Assembly (NCBI GenBank): GCA_038843015.1
Contig: JAWBSH010000005.1
Coordinates: 1 to 64,000 of the forward strand
From: Zestosphaera sp.
Lineage (GTDB): Archaea > Thermoproteota > Thermoprotei_A > Sulfolobales > NBVN01
Direction of reading: 5' to 3'
DNA: 64,000 bases
Positions 16,618 to 25,544 of the stretch are shown here, piece after piece. The stretch's first letter is position 1. Each line of letters begins with the position of its first letter. Under the pieces are notes generated by a model. That model ran no database searches, had not been told where the DNA came from, and worked only from the letters and a program-made list of their open reading frames with translations. A program made the position numbers and the translations under genes.

Positions 16618-17639
16618 CAGAGTCTCACCCTGGGGTCCAGCCACGCGTGTATTAGGTCAACGACTAAGTTTATGAGTGAGTAGAATAGAGCGACTAAGAT
16701 AACTACACCGATTATTGCTGGGTAGTCATAACTAAGGAGCGACATCCCCGCGTAATATCCGAGCCCCGGCCACACGAATATGAGCTCAACCATGAAAGCC
16801 CCCACCAAAGTGTAGCCAAATGATAGACCTAGAGAAGCAATCACCGGAACTATCACGTTTCTTAAAGCATACTTAAAGAGTACTATTCTCCGAGGAATCC
16901 CCCATACTTCCAGGCTTCTCACATAATTCTCATTAAGTACCTCAATCATTAAAGACCTACTCATCCTGGAGCTAAGGCTTAGAGGATATATTGACAAAAC
17001 GAAAGCAGGCATTATAATATGTCTCAACACATCTATAAAAACCGGCAGGTTCCCCTGAATTATCGAGTCAAGTATATAGAAGCCTGTAATGGGTTTAAAG
17101 CCCGTTACGTACACTAAGTAGTCATCAACTCTCTTACCTGCCGGCATGAGCCCAGCCCAAACACCTATCACGGTCTGAAATATTAGAGCAACCCAGAACA
17201 CAGGTATTGACGCGCCTAAGACAGTTAACACTCTAATTACTTGGTCTGCCAGCCTCCCATATCCTAGGGCAGAGTAGATACCTAGAGGAATACCTATCAA
17301 GGACGCTAACAAGAAAGCAGTTATAACTAACTCTAGCGTAGCGGGTAGTGCCGTAAGTAAATCATTTAGTATAGGCGTGCGTGTCCTCCAAGAAACACCC
17401 CAATTACCTCTAAAAAAATCAAGTAAGTAGTAGTATAGCTGGACATAAATAGGCTCATCTAAATGGAGTTCCTGCCTAGCTCTCTTAAGCTGTTCTTCAG
17501 TTGCGTGAGGACCTGCCCAAAGAAACTCGGGTCTTGCAGGAATTATTCTAGTTATGACGAACGTAATCACTAGAACACCTACTACTACGAGGACTAATAA
17601 TAAAAGCCTCTTAATCACGTACTCTCTAGACACCGGCAA
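16617..17639 (-). CDS. Peptide/nickel-type ABC transporter permease (OppB/DppB class)
   Basis: The 340 aa protein starts with the DppB-type N-terminal helix and the class motif RARQELHLDEPIYVQLYYYLLDFFRGNWG. It has six helices and the cytoplasmic EAA-like loop (ARSLEVWGIPRRIVLFKYALRN region, approximated near residue 240-260). TTG start at 17639 follows GGTGC by about 8 nt. It is the first permease after the binding-protein gene, in the order SBP-B-C-D-F typical of this family. Confidence 0.88.
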   Translation of the reverse strand: MPVSREYVIKRLLLLVLVVVGVLVITFVITRIIPARPEFLWAGPHATEEQLKRARQELHLDEPIYVQLYYYLLDFFRGNWGVSWRTRTPILNDLLTALPATLELVITAFLLASLIGIPLGIYSALGYGRLADQVIRVLTVLGASIPVFWVALIFQTVIGVWAGLMPAGKRVDDYLVYVTGFKPITGFYILDSIIQGNLPVFIDVLRHIIMPAFVLSIYPLSLSSRMSRSLMIEVLNENYVRSLEVWGIPRRIVLFKYALRNVIVPVIASLGLSFGYTLVGAFMVELIFVWPGLGYYAGMSLLSYDYPAIIGVVILVALFYSLINLVVDLIHAWLDPRVRL

Positions 17640-17694
17640 AACTTAACGCACCTCTGGGTAAGGATTACTTACAAACTAAAAAAATAATTTATGT

Positions 17695-19374
17695 TTAGCT
17701 CCCCACATCAAGTACTTGAGCAAACACTACCGTCGGGTATGCGGGATTAATAGCTTTATCTAGGTTTCTTATACCTGCTCTAGCTATCCTTAAGTCTATC
17801 ATATCCCATAACGGGACTGCAGGCACGTCATCGTAGAGTATCTTTTGTGCCTTGTAATACAGTTGCAGAGCTCTAGCTTCATCAACTCCCTCTAACGTGA
17901 CGGCTTCTTCTATTAGCGCGTTAAATTCTGGGTTCTCATAGTAGCACAAATTGAATATTTTGCTGGCGTTATGGAACATGTTGTATAAGTACGTGAACGG
18001 CGATACTACGTCAGGCCACCAGTAGAATACTAAGAAGTCTTGAGCTACGTTAGGGTCTTCCCAACCTCTCTGAGCTAGAGCCCACTGCTCTTCCCAGCTA
18101 AGAGGTCTTATCTCGACTTCTATCCCTATCTGAGCTAAGGAAGCCTTAATCAACTCAGCTGTTCTAGCCTCATATATGTCTCCCGCCGTGTAGGTGAGTA
18201 TGAGTTTCCTGTCGATTCCGCTGGGGTAGCCCGCCTGAGTCAGTAATTCTCTGGCTAGGCTTAAGTTATACTTGAAAGTCAAGTTATCGAAGTGACCCCA
18301 CATACCGTAGGGGACTGGCCCGCTAGCAACTCTAGCTAATCCGCTCCTAGCCACAGTAACTATGTCTTCATAAGGTACTGCGTGAGCTATAGCTCTCCTG
18401 ACAAGAACGTTATCGAGCGGGGGTTTCTTCACGTTTATTAACATTATGAGATTCTGGAAGCTCGGCTTAAAGACTACTTGCAGGTTAGGATTCTTCTGAT
18501 GTTGTTCTATGTTTTCTAGAGGTACGTACATTGCTATGTCTATGCCTCCCGAGAGGAGTAAGGTCTCCTGAGTTACTGCGTCTTTAATAATTCTTATCTT
18601 GAAGACGTCTGGCGCGTTATCAGACTTCATGGGGTAGTCAGGTAGTTTCCAGCCCCACCAATCTGTAAATTTCTCAAACACTACCTCATTTTCTGGGTCC
18701 CACTTAATCATTTTGTAGGGTCCTGAACCAGCTTCGTTACCGCTGTTAAACCAGTCAGCTACTTTAGGGTCTGTTAGGTTTGAAGCCCCAGCATACTCAA
18801 CAACTTTGGGGCTGAAGATGTAAGCCGCGTAGGCGGTAGCAGCTATTTTGTCTAGTGCTGCAGGGTACTTAAGGCGGAAGACGACAGTGTAGTTGTCAGG
18901 AGTCTCAATACTCTCAACAGGGTCCCAAATAAACGCCGCCCCCTGACCTAACGCTATAGTCCTCTCTATAGATGACTTAACCGCGTGAGACGTGACAGGA
19001 GTTCCGTCATGAAATACTGCACCACGCCTTATAGTGAAGGTCCAGACGAGACCGTCCTCACTACTACTATAGTTCGTGGCTAGCGCTGGGATGAACTCGT
19101 CTGTAATAGGGTTATACCAAAGAAGCGGCTCATACACTAGGGGCAACCACATTACAGAGTTAGAGAATTCCGTGCTCGGGTCAGCCGTAGTCATTTCTGA
19201 AAGTGACGCATAAATGATCATCTTTGGTGGAGGAGGGGTGGTAGGGGAAGTAGTAGGTGTTGTAGTGGGTACTCCGGGAGGGCTCACTACGTAGTATGCT
19301 ATAACACCCGCTATAACTATAATAGCTAAAGCAATCACAACAATATAAATTCTGCTGATTGCCACGTGAGTCAC
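17695..19374 (-). CDS. Extracellular solute-binding protein, family 5 (DppA/OppA class)
   Basis: The 559 aa protein has an N-terminal anchor helix (IYIVVIALAIIVIAGVIAYYVV), a Thr/Pro linker (TTPTTSPTTPP) and the family 5 fold: LAYNPITDEF-type opening, LATNYSSSEDGLVWTFTIRRGAVFHDGTPV, and the C-terminal VPLWDMIDLRIARAGIRNLD. Known role: captures peptides, nickel or other small organic ligands outside the cell and hands them to the permease. GTG 19365 has GGTGA 5 nt upstream and may be the real start. The ligand cannot be told; the adjacent hydantoin/methyl-transfer genes suggest a small nitrogenous compound. Confidence 0.88.
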   Translation of the reverse strand: MTHVAISRIYIVVIALAIIVIAGVIAYYVVSPPGVPTTTPTTSPTTPPPPKMIIYASLSEMTTADPSTEFSNSVMWLPLVYEPLLWYNPITDEFIPALATNYSSSEDGLVWTFTIRRGAVFHDGTPVTSHAVKSSIERTIALGQGAAFIWDPVESIETPDNYTVVFRLKYPAALDKIAATAYAAYIFSPKVVEYAGASNLTDPKVADWFNSGNEAGSGPYKMIKWDPENEVVFEKFTDWWGWKLPDYPMKSDNAPDVFKIRIIKDAVTQETLLLSGGIDIAMYVPLENIEQHQKNPNLQVVFKPSFQNLIMLINVKKPPLDNVLVRRAIAHAVPYEDIVTVARSGLARVASGPVPYGMWGHFDNLTFKYNLSLARELLTQAGYPSGIDRKLILTYTAGDIYEARTAELIKASLAQIGIEVEIRPLSWEEQWALAQRGWEDPNVAQDFLVFYWWPDVVSPFTYLYNMFHNASKIFNLCYYENPEFNALIEEAVTLEGVDEARALQLYYKAQKILYDDVPAVPLWDMIDLRIARAGIRNLDKAINPAYPTVVFAQVLDVGS

Positions 19375-19456
19375 CGAAAATAACTCGTAATAGAGTTAAA
19401 AACCTTAACATATTGAAATATTTAAAACACTATTACAGAATATATCGGTATGATAT

Positions 19457-20563
19457 ATGTGGTTAATTAAAGATTTAGAAGAAGCTAAGAAGTTAGTTCT
19501 CGGTTCAACAATTCTGGGTACTGGAGGTGGTGGAGACCCTAGGGAGGGCTTGATGCACCTTAAGAGAGCTCTAGAAGAAGTTGGTAGTGTCAAGATTGTA
19601 GGTCTAGAAGAACTCCCTGAAGACTCGCTGATTATAGTACCTTATTATGTTGGCTCAATAGCTCCTGGGCTTAAGAGTAGGAAGCCCGTGAAGATATCTG
19701 ACCCTATGTTAAAAGCTCTTGAAACGCTTGAGGGTGTGTTGGGGATTAAAGCGAATGCTGTAGTAGCTTCTGAGATGGGAGGGGATAACACGCCTATCGC
19801 GCTGAGTATAGGAGCTAGACTTAACCTGCCAGCAGTCGACGGCGACTTGCTGGGTAGGGCTGCTCCCGAGTTACACCAGTGTTCTGTCCACATATTTGGA
19901 GTGCCCATGTATCCTTCAGCTATAGTTTCTGAGACAGGTGACGTGGTAGTTGTTAAAGAGTACGCTGACATAGACGATTACGAGTCTATAGCTCGGTACA
20001 TGTCTGTGTTAAGCGGTAAGTTCGTGGCAGTCGTTGACACGCCGCTAACTAAGAAAGTTGCTGAGAAAGTAGTTATTAGGAATACGCTGACTCTAGCTTA
20101 TAAGCTGGGTGAGGCGGTGCTGGACGCTAGGGCTAGGGGAGTAAACCCTGTAGAGAGAGTTGCTGAAGTTCTTGATGGTTGGGTAGTCTTTAGAGGAGTT
20201 GTTGAGAAGTATGAGTGGCGGGATGAGAGAGGCTTCTTAAGAGGTGAAGCAGTGATTAAGGGCACTGACAGATTCGCTGGATTGACTCTGAGGTCTTGGA
20301 TAATGAATGAACACATAATGGTCTGGGTGAATAACAAGCCGTTAGTAATGCCGCCAGACCTATTTACTTTATTGAGCGATGATGGAGAACCGATAACTAA
20401 CACTGACTTAAGAGAGGGGATGTTAGTTAATGGAGTAGCGGCTAAAGCACCCGAGGTTTGGAGAACGCCTGAGGGTCTTAAGTATTTCGGTCCTAGACAT
20501 TTTGGTTTCGATTATGATTACGTGCCTGTCGAGGAGCTTGTTAAGGAGATGTTCAGTAAATGA
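19457..20563 (+). CDS. DUF917 / S-methyl thiohydantoin desulfurase-like protein
   Basis: The 368 aa protein matches DUF917 end to end: N-terminal GSTILGTGGGGDPREG, the EMGGDNTPIALSIGARL and VDGDLLGRAAPELHQ motifs, and a C-terminal domain with DLRYGMLVNGVAAKAP-like sequence. A catalogue name of the family is S-methyl thiohydantoin desulfurase domain; few members are characterised. It diverges from the importer with 82 bp between starts and is followed by overlapping hydantoin-racemase-like genes, which supports work on a hydantoin-like ring compound. The exact substrate is inference. Confidence 0.8.
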   Translation: MWLIKDLEEAKKLVLGSTILGTGGGGDPREGLMHLKRALEEVGSVKIVGLEELPEDSLIIVPYYVGSIAPGLKSRKPVKISDPMLKALETLEGVLGIKANAVVASEMGGDNTPIALSIGARLNLPAVDGDLLGRAAPELHQCSVHIFGVPMYPSAIVSETGDVVVVKEYADIDDYESIARYMSVLSGKFVAVVDTPLTKKVAEKVVIRNTLTLAYKLGEAVLDARARGVNPVERVAEVLDGWVVFRGVVEKYEWRDERGFLRGEAVIKGTDRFAGLTLRSWIMNEHIMVWVNNKPLVMPPDLFTLLSDDGEPITNTDLREGMLVNGVAAKAPEVWRTPEGLKYFGPRHFGFDYDYVPVEELVKEMFSK

Positions 20564-21222
20564 GGATATTAGTTGTTAATCCGGTAGGGCATGATAAGTG
20601 GGATTCTTCAGATAAGAAGATTTACGAGAGTTACGCTTCAGAAGAGACAAAGATAGACGTAGTATCGCTTCCTAGGGGGCCTGCTTCTGTCGAGTCTGCC
20701 GAGGCTTATGCTCAGGTAGAGCCCTTAGTAATTGAGTTAGTTAGAGAAATTCATGGAGGTTATGATGCGGTGATAGTGAATTGTTTTTTAGATCCTGGAG
20801 TAGCAAAGTTAAGAGAGCTTCTAGGGAAGGTCGTAGTAGGTCCTTGTGAGGCTTCTTTATCACTAGCTAGGAATCTTAGCAAGAAAGTTTCTATAATCAC
20901 TGTCGGTGGCGATGCCGAGACACTAAACATTATTAGAGAAAGAGTTAAGTCTCTAGGATTTGAAGCGTTTATTATTAGCTTGAGGGGGATTCCATTGAGG
21001 GTTCTCGACCTAGACAGGGATAGGGAGGCAACTATGCGCTTCCTAGTCGATGAGGCTAGGAAAGCAGTCTCTGAGGGAGCTGAAGTCTTGGTGTTGGGAT
21101 GTACGGGCCTAGCAGGCATGGCTAGAGAAGTTAGTGATGAGGTAGGGGTGCCGGTCATAGACCCGGTTTGGGCGGCTCTGAAAGTAGCTGAATTACTCAC
21201 ATCGCTCGTGGGTGATGCGTGA
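20560..21222 (+). CDS. Asp/Glu/hydantoin racemase family protein (first copy)
   Basis: The 220 aa protein has the two-lobed racemase layout with both cysteine motifs: IVNCFLDPG near residue 72 and VLGCTGLAGMA near 180. Cys-Cys two-base racemisation or C-N lyase/isomerase chemistry is known for this superfamily, including hydantoin racemase. It overlaps the upstream DUF917 gene by 4 bp and the downstream M29-like gene by 4 bp, so they are co-translated. Confidence 0.82.
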   Translation: MRILVVNPVGHDKWDSSDKKIYESYASEETKIDVVSLPRGPASVESAEAYAQVEPLVIELVREIHGGYDAVIVNCFLDPGVAKLRELLGKVVVGPCEASLSLARNLSKKVSIITVGGDAETLNIIRERVKSLGFEAFIISLRGIPLRVLDLDRDREATMRFLVDEARKAVSEGAEVLVLGCTGLAGMAREVSDEVGVPVIDPVWAALKVAELLTSLVGDA

Positions 21223-22265
21223 TGACTGACTTCATGGATTTCGAGCTCGCTGTGGCTGCTCAAAAGCTAGTTAGGGACGTGTTAAGGGTGTCTAGTGGTG
21301 AGGAGGTAGTCATAACAGCCGACACTAGCAGTGATTGGAGCGTTGTTGAAGCCACGGCTAGAGCAGTGGCTGTAGTCGGTGGGAAACCAGTTATCTTCCT
21401 TCATCAGACTCCCGTAGGTGTGGGTAAGGCTGCTGACCCCTACTTGCCAGTAAAGTCTCTTACAGCAGTATTGAGTGTTGCTGACGTCTGGATAGAGTTT
21501 AATAGGAATTGGCTACTTTACTCAACACCTTACTGGGAAGCAATGAGTGTTGGTAAAGTAAGGTATATTTGTTTAGTAGGTATGAACGTAGACATGATGG
21601 TTAGAACTATAGGGAGAGTCAAAGTAGAACTCTTGTACGAATTTCAGAGGAAGTTAGCTGAAGTAACTCACAAGTCTAAGCATATGAGAGTTAAGACGCC
21701 TGCCGGCACCGACTTGGAGTTCGAGAACGACCCTTCAAGACCTGTGCTGGTCGAGGGTGAGGTCTCAGGACCTGGAGAATACATGCTCTTCGGCCAAGTT
21801 GACTGGGCCCCAATAGAAGAGAGTATTAATGGTGTGTTAGTGTTTGACGGCTCTGTTTGGCCTCCTGAAGAACTAGGTCTTCTTAGGAACCCGATAAAGC
21901 TCTACGTGAAGGACGGGAGAGTGAGCAGGATTGAGGGAGGCTCAGAAGCTAAGATCTTTGAGAAGTGGCTTAAGTCGTTTAATGACGAGAAAATGTTTAA
22001 CATAGCTCATCTCTCGTACGGGTGTAATCCAGGCGCTAAACTTACTGGGAACATACTTGAGGATGAGAGAGTCTGGGGAGTTGTTGAGTGGGGTCTGGGG
22101 TCGCAGTCATCAACTTTCAGGGGTAAGCTAGGTTCCGCGTCCTCACATACAGACGGTATATGCCTCAACCCAACTGTCTGGGGAGACGAGGATAAAATCT
22201 TAGATAATGGCGAGTACGTGCACCCAGAACTCAAAGAACTAGCAGCGAGACTAAAAACAATCTAG
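21219..22265 (+). CDS. M29-like aminopeptidase / dihydroxypyridine-dioxygenase superfamily protein
   Basis: The 348 aa protein has the fold shared by thermophilic aminopeptidases (M29) and NicX-type ring-opening dioxygenases. Visible landmarks are EEVVITADTSSDWSVVEATARAV at the N-terminus, TPAGTDLEFEN, and a C-terminal FNIAHLSYGCNPGAKLTGNILEDERVWGVVEWGLG with HTDG later, supplying metal-ligand Glu/His/Asp candidates. It lies inside the hydantoin-racemase operon, so a role in opening or hydrolysing the imported compound is more likely than general peptide turnover. The activity remains uncertain. Confidence 0.65.
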   Translation: MMTDFMDFELAVAAQKLVRDVLRVSSGEEVVITADTSSDWSVVEATARAVAVVGGKPVIFLHQTPVGVGKAADPYLPVKSLTAVLSVADVWIEFNRNWLLYSTPYWEAMSVGKVRYICLVGMNVDMMVRTIGRVKVELLYEFQRKLAEVTHKSKHMRVKTPAGTDLEFENDPSRPVLVEGEVSGPGEYMLFGQVDWAPIEESINGVLVFDGSVWPPEELGLLRNPIKLYVKDGRVSRIEGGSEAKIFEKWLKSFNDEKMFNIAHLSYGCNPGAKLTGNILEDERVWGVVEWGLGSQSSTFRGKLGSASSHTDGICLNPTVWGDEDKILDNGEYVHPELKELAARLKTI

Positions 22266-22279
22266 GTGAATTCCTAGAA

Positions 22280-22969
22280 ATGACTCAACCTAAAATACTA
22301 GTATTAAACCCCGTCAACACTGACGTATGGAATGAAATCACTCTAAATTACGTTAAGAAAGTAGTCTCGCCTGAAGTTGAGGTGTCAGTAAGGTCCTTAA
22401 GTAGAGGGCCTCCAGCCATAGAGAGTGAGTATGACAGAGACTTAGCAGCTCCATACGTGATAGAAGAGGTGGTTAAGGCGGCTGAAGAAGGTTTCCACGC
22501 AGTAGTTATTAACTGCTTCGACGACCCAGGTCTCAGAGCATCTAGAGAAACCTCAAAAATTCTCGTGTTAGGTATTGGTGAAACCTCACTCACTGTAGCT
22601 ACTCTACTAGGTTACAGGATTGCAGTCATATCTACGGGGAGCAGATACTCTAAAACTGCTTACTACAGAAAAGCCATTGAGTTAGGAATTGATAAGAGAG
22701 TGGTTTATGCTTCAGGCATAGACGTGAGAGTACTAGATTTAAGGAAAGACTTAAGTACTGTGAAGAAAGCCCTCCTAGATGAAGCTAGGAAAGCGATCAA
22801 CGACTTCAACGTAGAGGTGATAGTGTTGGGTTGTAGTGGACTTATAGGATTAAGCGAGGAACTATCAGAACTTCTTGGAATTCCAGTTATAGACCCAACA
22901 CTAGTAACTGTGAAGATTGCTGAAGCGATGATTAGGCTGAAGTTAAGACACTATACACACAAATATTGA
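22280..22969 (+). CDS. Asp/Glu/hydantoin racemase family protein (second copy)
   Basis: The 229 aa paralogue of the gene at 20560 keeps both cysteines (VINCFDDPG and VLGCSGLIGLSEE) and the same N-terminal ILVLNPVNTDVW strand. The two copies differ along most of their length, so this is an old duplication rather than a recent repeat. Two racemase-like subunits in one cluster may act on different enantiomers or form a heteromer. It ends the plus-strand operon. Confidence 0.82.
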   Translation: MTQPKILVLNPVNTDVWNEITLNYVKKVVSPEVEVSVRSLSRGPPAIESEYDRDLAAPYVIEEVVKAAEEGFHAVVINCFDDPGLRASRETSKILVLGIGETSLTVATLLGYRIAVISTGSRYSKTAYYRKAIELGIDKRVVYASGIDVRVLDLRKDLSTVKKALLDEARKAINDFNVEVIVLGCSGLIGLSEELSELLGIPVIDPTLVTVKIAEAMIRLKLRHYTHKY

Positions 22970-23008
22970 ATCTCTGTCTTCAAGTGTAGTGTGTTAAAGT
23001 TCTCGTTT

Positions 23009-24805
23009 TTAAGGTGGTAAGAATAAGTTCTTGACGTAAATTTTAGTAAATTCTTTATCTGCTGAGATTTCCACGTATTTCGTTTTTCGAGCTATTTCTC
23101 CTGCTTTCTCCCTAGCTTCACTTGATTTCAGAATTAGTTTTGCTCCACTTATTGCTGTATTCCCTACGAAGGTTGTCTTGCTTATCCAGACTCTAGGGAT
23201 TAACCCTATTATTGCTGCATTCTCTACATTCAAGCTCGTGCCGAAAGACCCTGCTATAAAGACTCTCCCTACTTCTTCAGGTGTTAAGCCTGCTTTCTTC
23301 AATATTAGCTGAGTTGCTGAAGCTATAGCAGCTTTAGCGAGTAAGATAGACTCTATGTCTTCACTATAGATAGCTATGTCTTCGCCAGTACCCGACTCAC
23401 TACTCCACACTATCACGAACTTATGTTCTACCCCCTTCTTGAGCCTCTTAGAAGCTACGTCTTTAAACCTCCCTCTCTCGTCAATGATCTTGTGTTTGTA
23501 GAGGTGTGCTAACGCGTCGATATAAGCCGAACCACAAATACCTAGTGGCTTCACACGGCCTATCACCTCATAACGAACATCGTAATCACCTGAAAACTCA
23601 TTAAAGTACATGAATATCTTCGATACAGCCCCATCAACGGCTCTCACACCATGTCTAGTCCCGAAACCCTCGAATGCTGGTCCCGCAGGTGCTGAAGTAG
23701 CGTATATTTCCACACCATTACTAACTAAAACTTCAGTGTTTGTTCCTATGTCTAGCAAGACGCAGGGTTCCACACACTCATCAAGTCCTACGGCTAGAGC
23801 GTCTGCTACAGCATCTCCGCCGACAAACCCTGCAATACTTGGAGCTACGTAGACGTAGCTGTTAGGGTTGGCTCTAATACCTACTTCATTAGACCTGAAC
23901 TCAAGTCCTTGAGTAAATACGGGGGTGTAGGGAGCAATCCCTAGAGTGCGGGGGTCTACCCCTAAGAGTAAGTGTGTCATCACTGTATTGCCTACGACCA
24001 CGATCTCGTATATGTTCTCAGGTCTTACTCCAGCGCTAGAAGACGCCTTACGTAGTAACTCGTTGATTGAGGTGATGATGTCTTGACGTAGTTTCTCAAG
24101 ATACTCTACGTTGCCTATAGCGTGAGCTATCCTCGACATGACGTCTGACCCGAAGACTTGCTGAGGATTTGGTGAAGAAGCTACGGCTAGCGTATCCCCA
24201 CTACTTAAGTCGAGTAAGTGTGCAACGACTCTAGAAGTACCTACGTCAATCGCTAAACCATATAAGTTGTTTTCCTTGTTCCCGCACTCAATATCTAGTA
24301 GTTCCTTACCTCTCAATGTTACTGTGACTTCCCACCCACACTCTCTAAGGACTTTAGGGAGCAGTCTAAGTAGCCTTAAAGAGACTCTAGACACCTCCTG
24401 GTGGCTTGAGAGCCTACTTAAGTCAGACTTCTGGTCTTCTAAGCTAGGAGGCGATATCTTAAGAAAATACTTACGTACTAGTGGAGAGAGCTTAAAAGGT
24501 TTCTCAAAACCTACGTCAGCAGATTTAAATGATGTTGCAAGGCTTAACTCAGGAATCTCTATTAAGGCTCTGCTGCTGGCTAGGCGTGTCTGGCAAGCTA
24601 GCCTGAAACCTTCTCTAAGCATCTGATCTCCGAGGAGCCTGAGTTCGCTCAAACTACTTTCTGAGAATGCTCCTGTTAAAACCTTAATAACGCACTTACC
24701 GCATACTCCCGACCCACCGCAGTCAGACCTGATGTTAATACCTTTATCTCTGAGTAGTTCGAGGAGTGTCCTGCTGTTGTCGGGTTTAACTAGCTCTACC
24801 TTCAG
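23009..24805 (-). CDS. Corrinoid-protein reductive activator (RACE/RamA-like), apparent CTG start
   Basis: The protein (598 aa) has an N-terminal [2Fe-2S] domain with C29-x5-C35-x2-C38 and C71, then a linker, then a large ASKHA-type ATPase (DUF4445): YGLAIDVGTSRVVAHLLDL, VVVGNTVMTHLLLGVDP, SIAGFVGGDAVADALA, PCVLLDIGTNTEVLVSN and AGSFGTSLNVENA. Known role: ATP-driven reduction of cob(II)amide corrinoid protein to the active Co(I) state. Any conventional start (TTG 24652) would remove the Fe-S domain. The frame runs upstream to a stop just before GTT, with a CTG at 24805 placed 7 nt after GGTGG. It diverges from the corrinoid-protein gene. Confidence 0.88.
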   Translation of the reverse strand: MKVELVKPDNSRTLLELLRDKGINIRSDCGGSGVCGKCVIKVLTGAFSESSLSELRLLGDQMLREGFRLACQTRLASSRALIEIPELSLATSFKSADVGFEKPFKLSPLVRKYFLKISPPSLEDQKSDLSRLSSHQEVSRVSLRLLRLLPKVLRECGWEVTVTLRGKELLDIECGNKENNLYGLAIDVGTSRVVAHLLDLSSGDTLAVASSPNPQQVFGSDVMSRIAHAIGNVEYLEKLRQDIITSINELLRKASSSAGVRPENIYEIVVVGNTVMTHLLLGVDPRTLGIAPYTPVFTQGLEFRSNEVGIRANPNSYVYVAPSIAGFVGGDAVADALAVGLDECVEPCVLLDIGTNTEVLVSNGVEIYATSAPAGPAFEGFGTRHGVRAVDGAVSKIFMYFNEFSGDYDVRYEVIGRVKPLGICGSAYIDALAHLYKHKIIDERGRFKDVASKRLKKGVEHKFVIVWSSESGTGEDIAIYSEDIESILLAKAAIASATQLILKKAGLTPEEVGRVFIAGSFGTSLNVENAAIIGLIPRVWISKTTFVGNTAISGAKLILKSSEAREKAGEIARKTKYVEISADKEFTKIYVKNLFLPP

Positions 24806-24881
24806 AGTCTTACCACCAACTCATTATAATTCTCTGAGTGAAAACTTATTATTAATATACGTGTTTTTCGCTATATGATTT

Positions 24882-25544
24882 ATGGGATGTTATGTGTCTA
24901 TCGAGGGTCTTAAGGGGAAGCTATATGGGGCAGTGATTGAGGGAGACCCTGAGAGAGCCTTAAGTTATGCTCAAGAACTTCTTACTTCAGGTCTTGACGT
25001 GCGGCAGATAGTTTCTGAGGTTCTAGCTCCTGCGATGAGGGCTGCTGGCGAGATGTATGAGAAGGGTGAGTACTTCATAGCTGACTTAATAGCTTCAGCA
25101 GAAGCATTTAAGCAAGTTTTTGACAACATACTCAAGCCTACGCTAGCCTCGAGTGCTGTGAGTAAGGGTGTCGTGGCAGTCTTCGGGACTGTAAGAGGAG
25201 ACATACATGAGTTAGGTAAGAACATAGCTAAGGCTTTATTCGAAGCCGAAGGATTTGAAGTAATTGATTTAGGAGTTGACGTGCCTCCCGAGAAATTTGC
25301 TGAGGTGATTGAGTCTCGAGAAGTTAAGGTAGTCGGTCTCTCAGCCTTAATGACTACAACGATGATTGAGCAAGAAAAAGTTATTGAAGAACTTAAGCGT
25401 AGGGGCCTCAGAGAGAAAGTAATAATTATTGCTGGAGGAGCTCCAGTAACTGAAGAGTGGGTAAAGAAGATAGGCGCTGACGTATGCGGTGACGACGCGT
25501 TTAGAGCTCTCAAGAAAGTTAAGGAGTTGCTAGGTGTTACGTGA
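24882..25544 (+). CDS. Corrinoid (B12-binding) methyltransferase protein, MttC/MtbC type
   Basis: The 220 aa protein has a four-helix cap domain (1-90) with the SYAQELLTSGLDVRQIVSEVLAPAMRAAGEMYEKGEYFIADLI pattern, split here as residues 28-70. A Rossmann-like B12 domain follows with D107-x-H109-x2-G112 (RGDIHELG), the axial histidine motif, and VVGLSALMTTTM and IIAGGAPVT loops. Known role: carries the methyl group on cobalt between a substrate-specific methyltransferase and an acceptor enzyme. It overlaps the MttB-family gene by TGATG and diverges from its activator. Confidence 0.92.
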   Translation: MGCYVSIEGLKGKLYGAVIEGDPERALSYAQELLTSGLDVRQIVSEVLAPAMRAAGEMYEKGEYFIADLIASAEAFKQVFDNILKPTLASSAVSKGVVAVFGTVRGDIHELGKNIAKALFEAEGFEVIDLGVDVPPEKFAEVIESREVKVVGLSALMTTTMIEQEKVIEELKRRGLREKVIIIAGGAPVTEEWVKKIGADVCGDDAFRALKKVKELLGVT

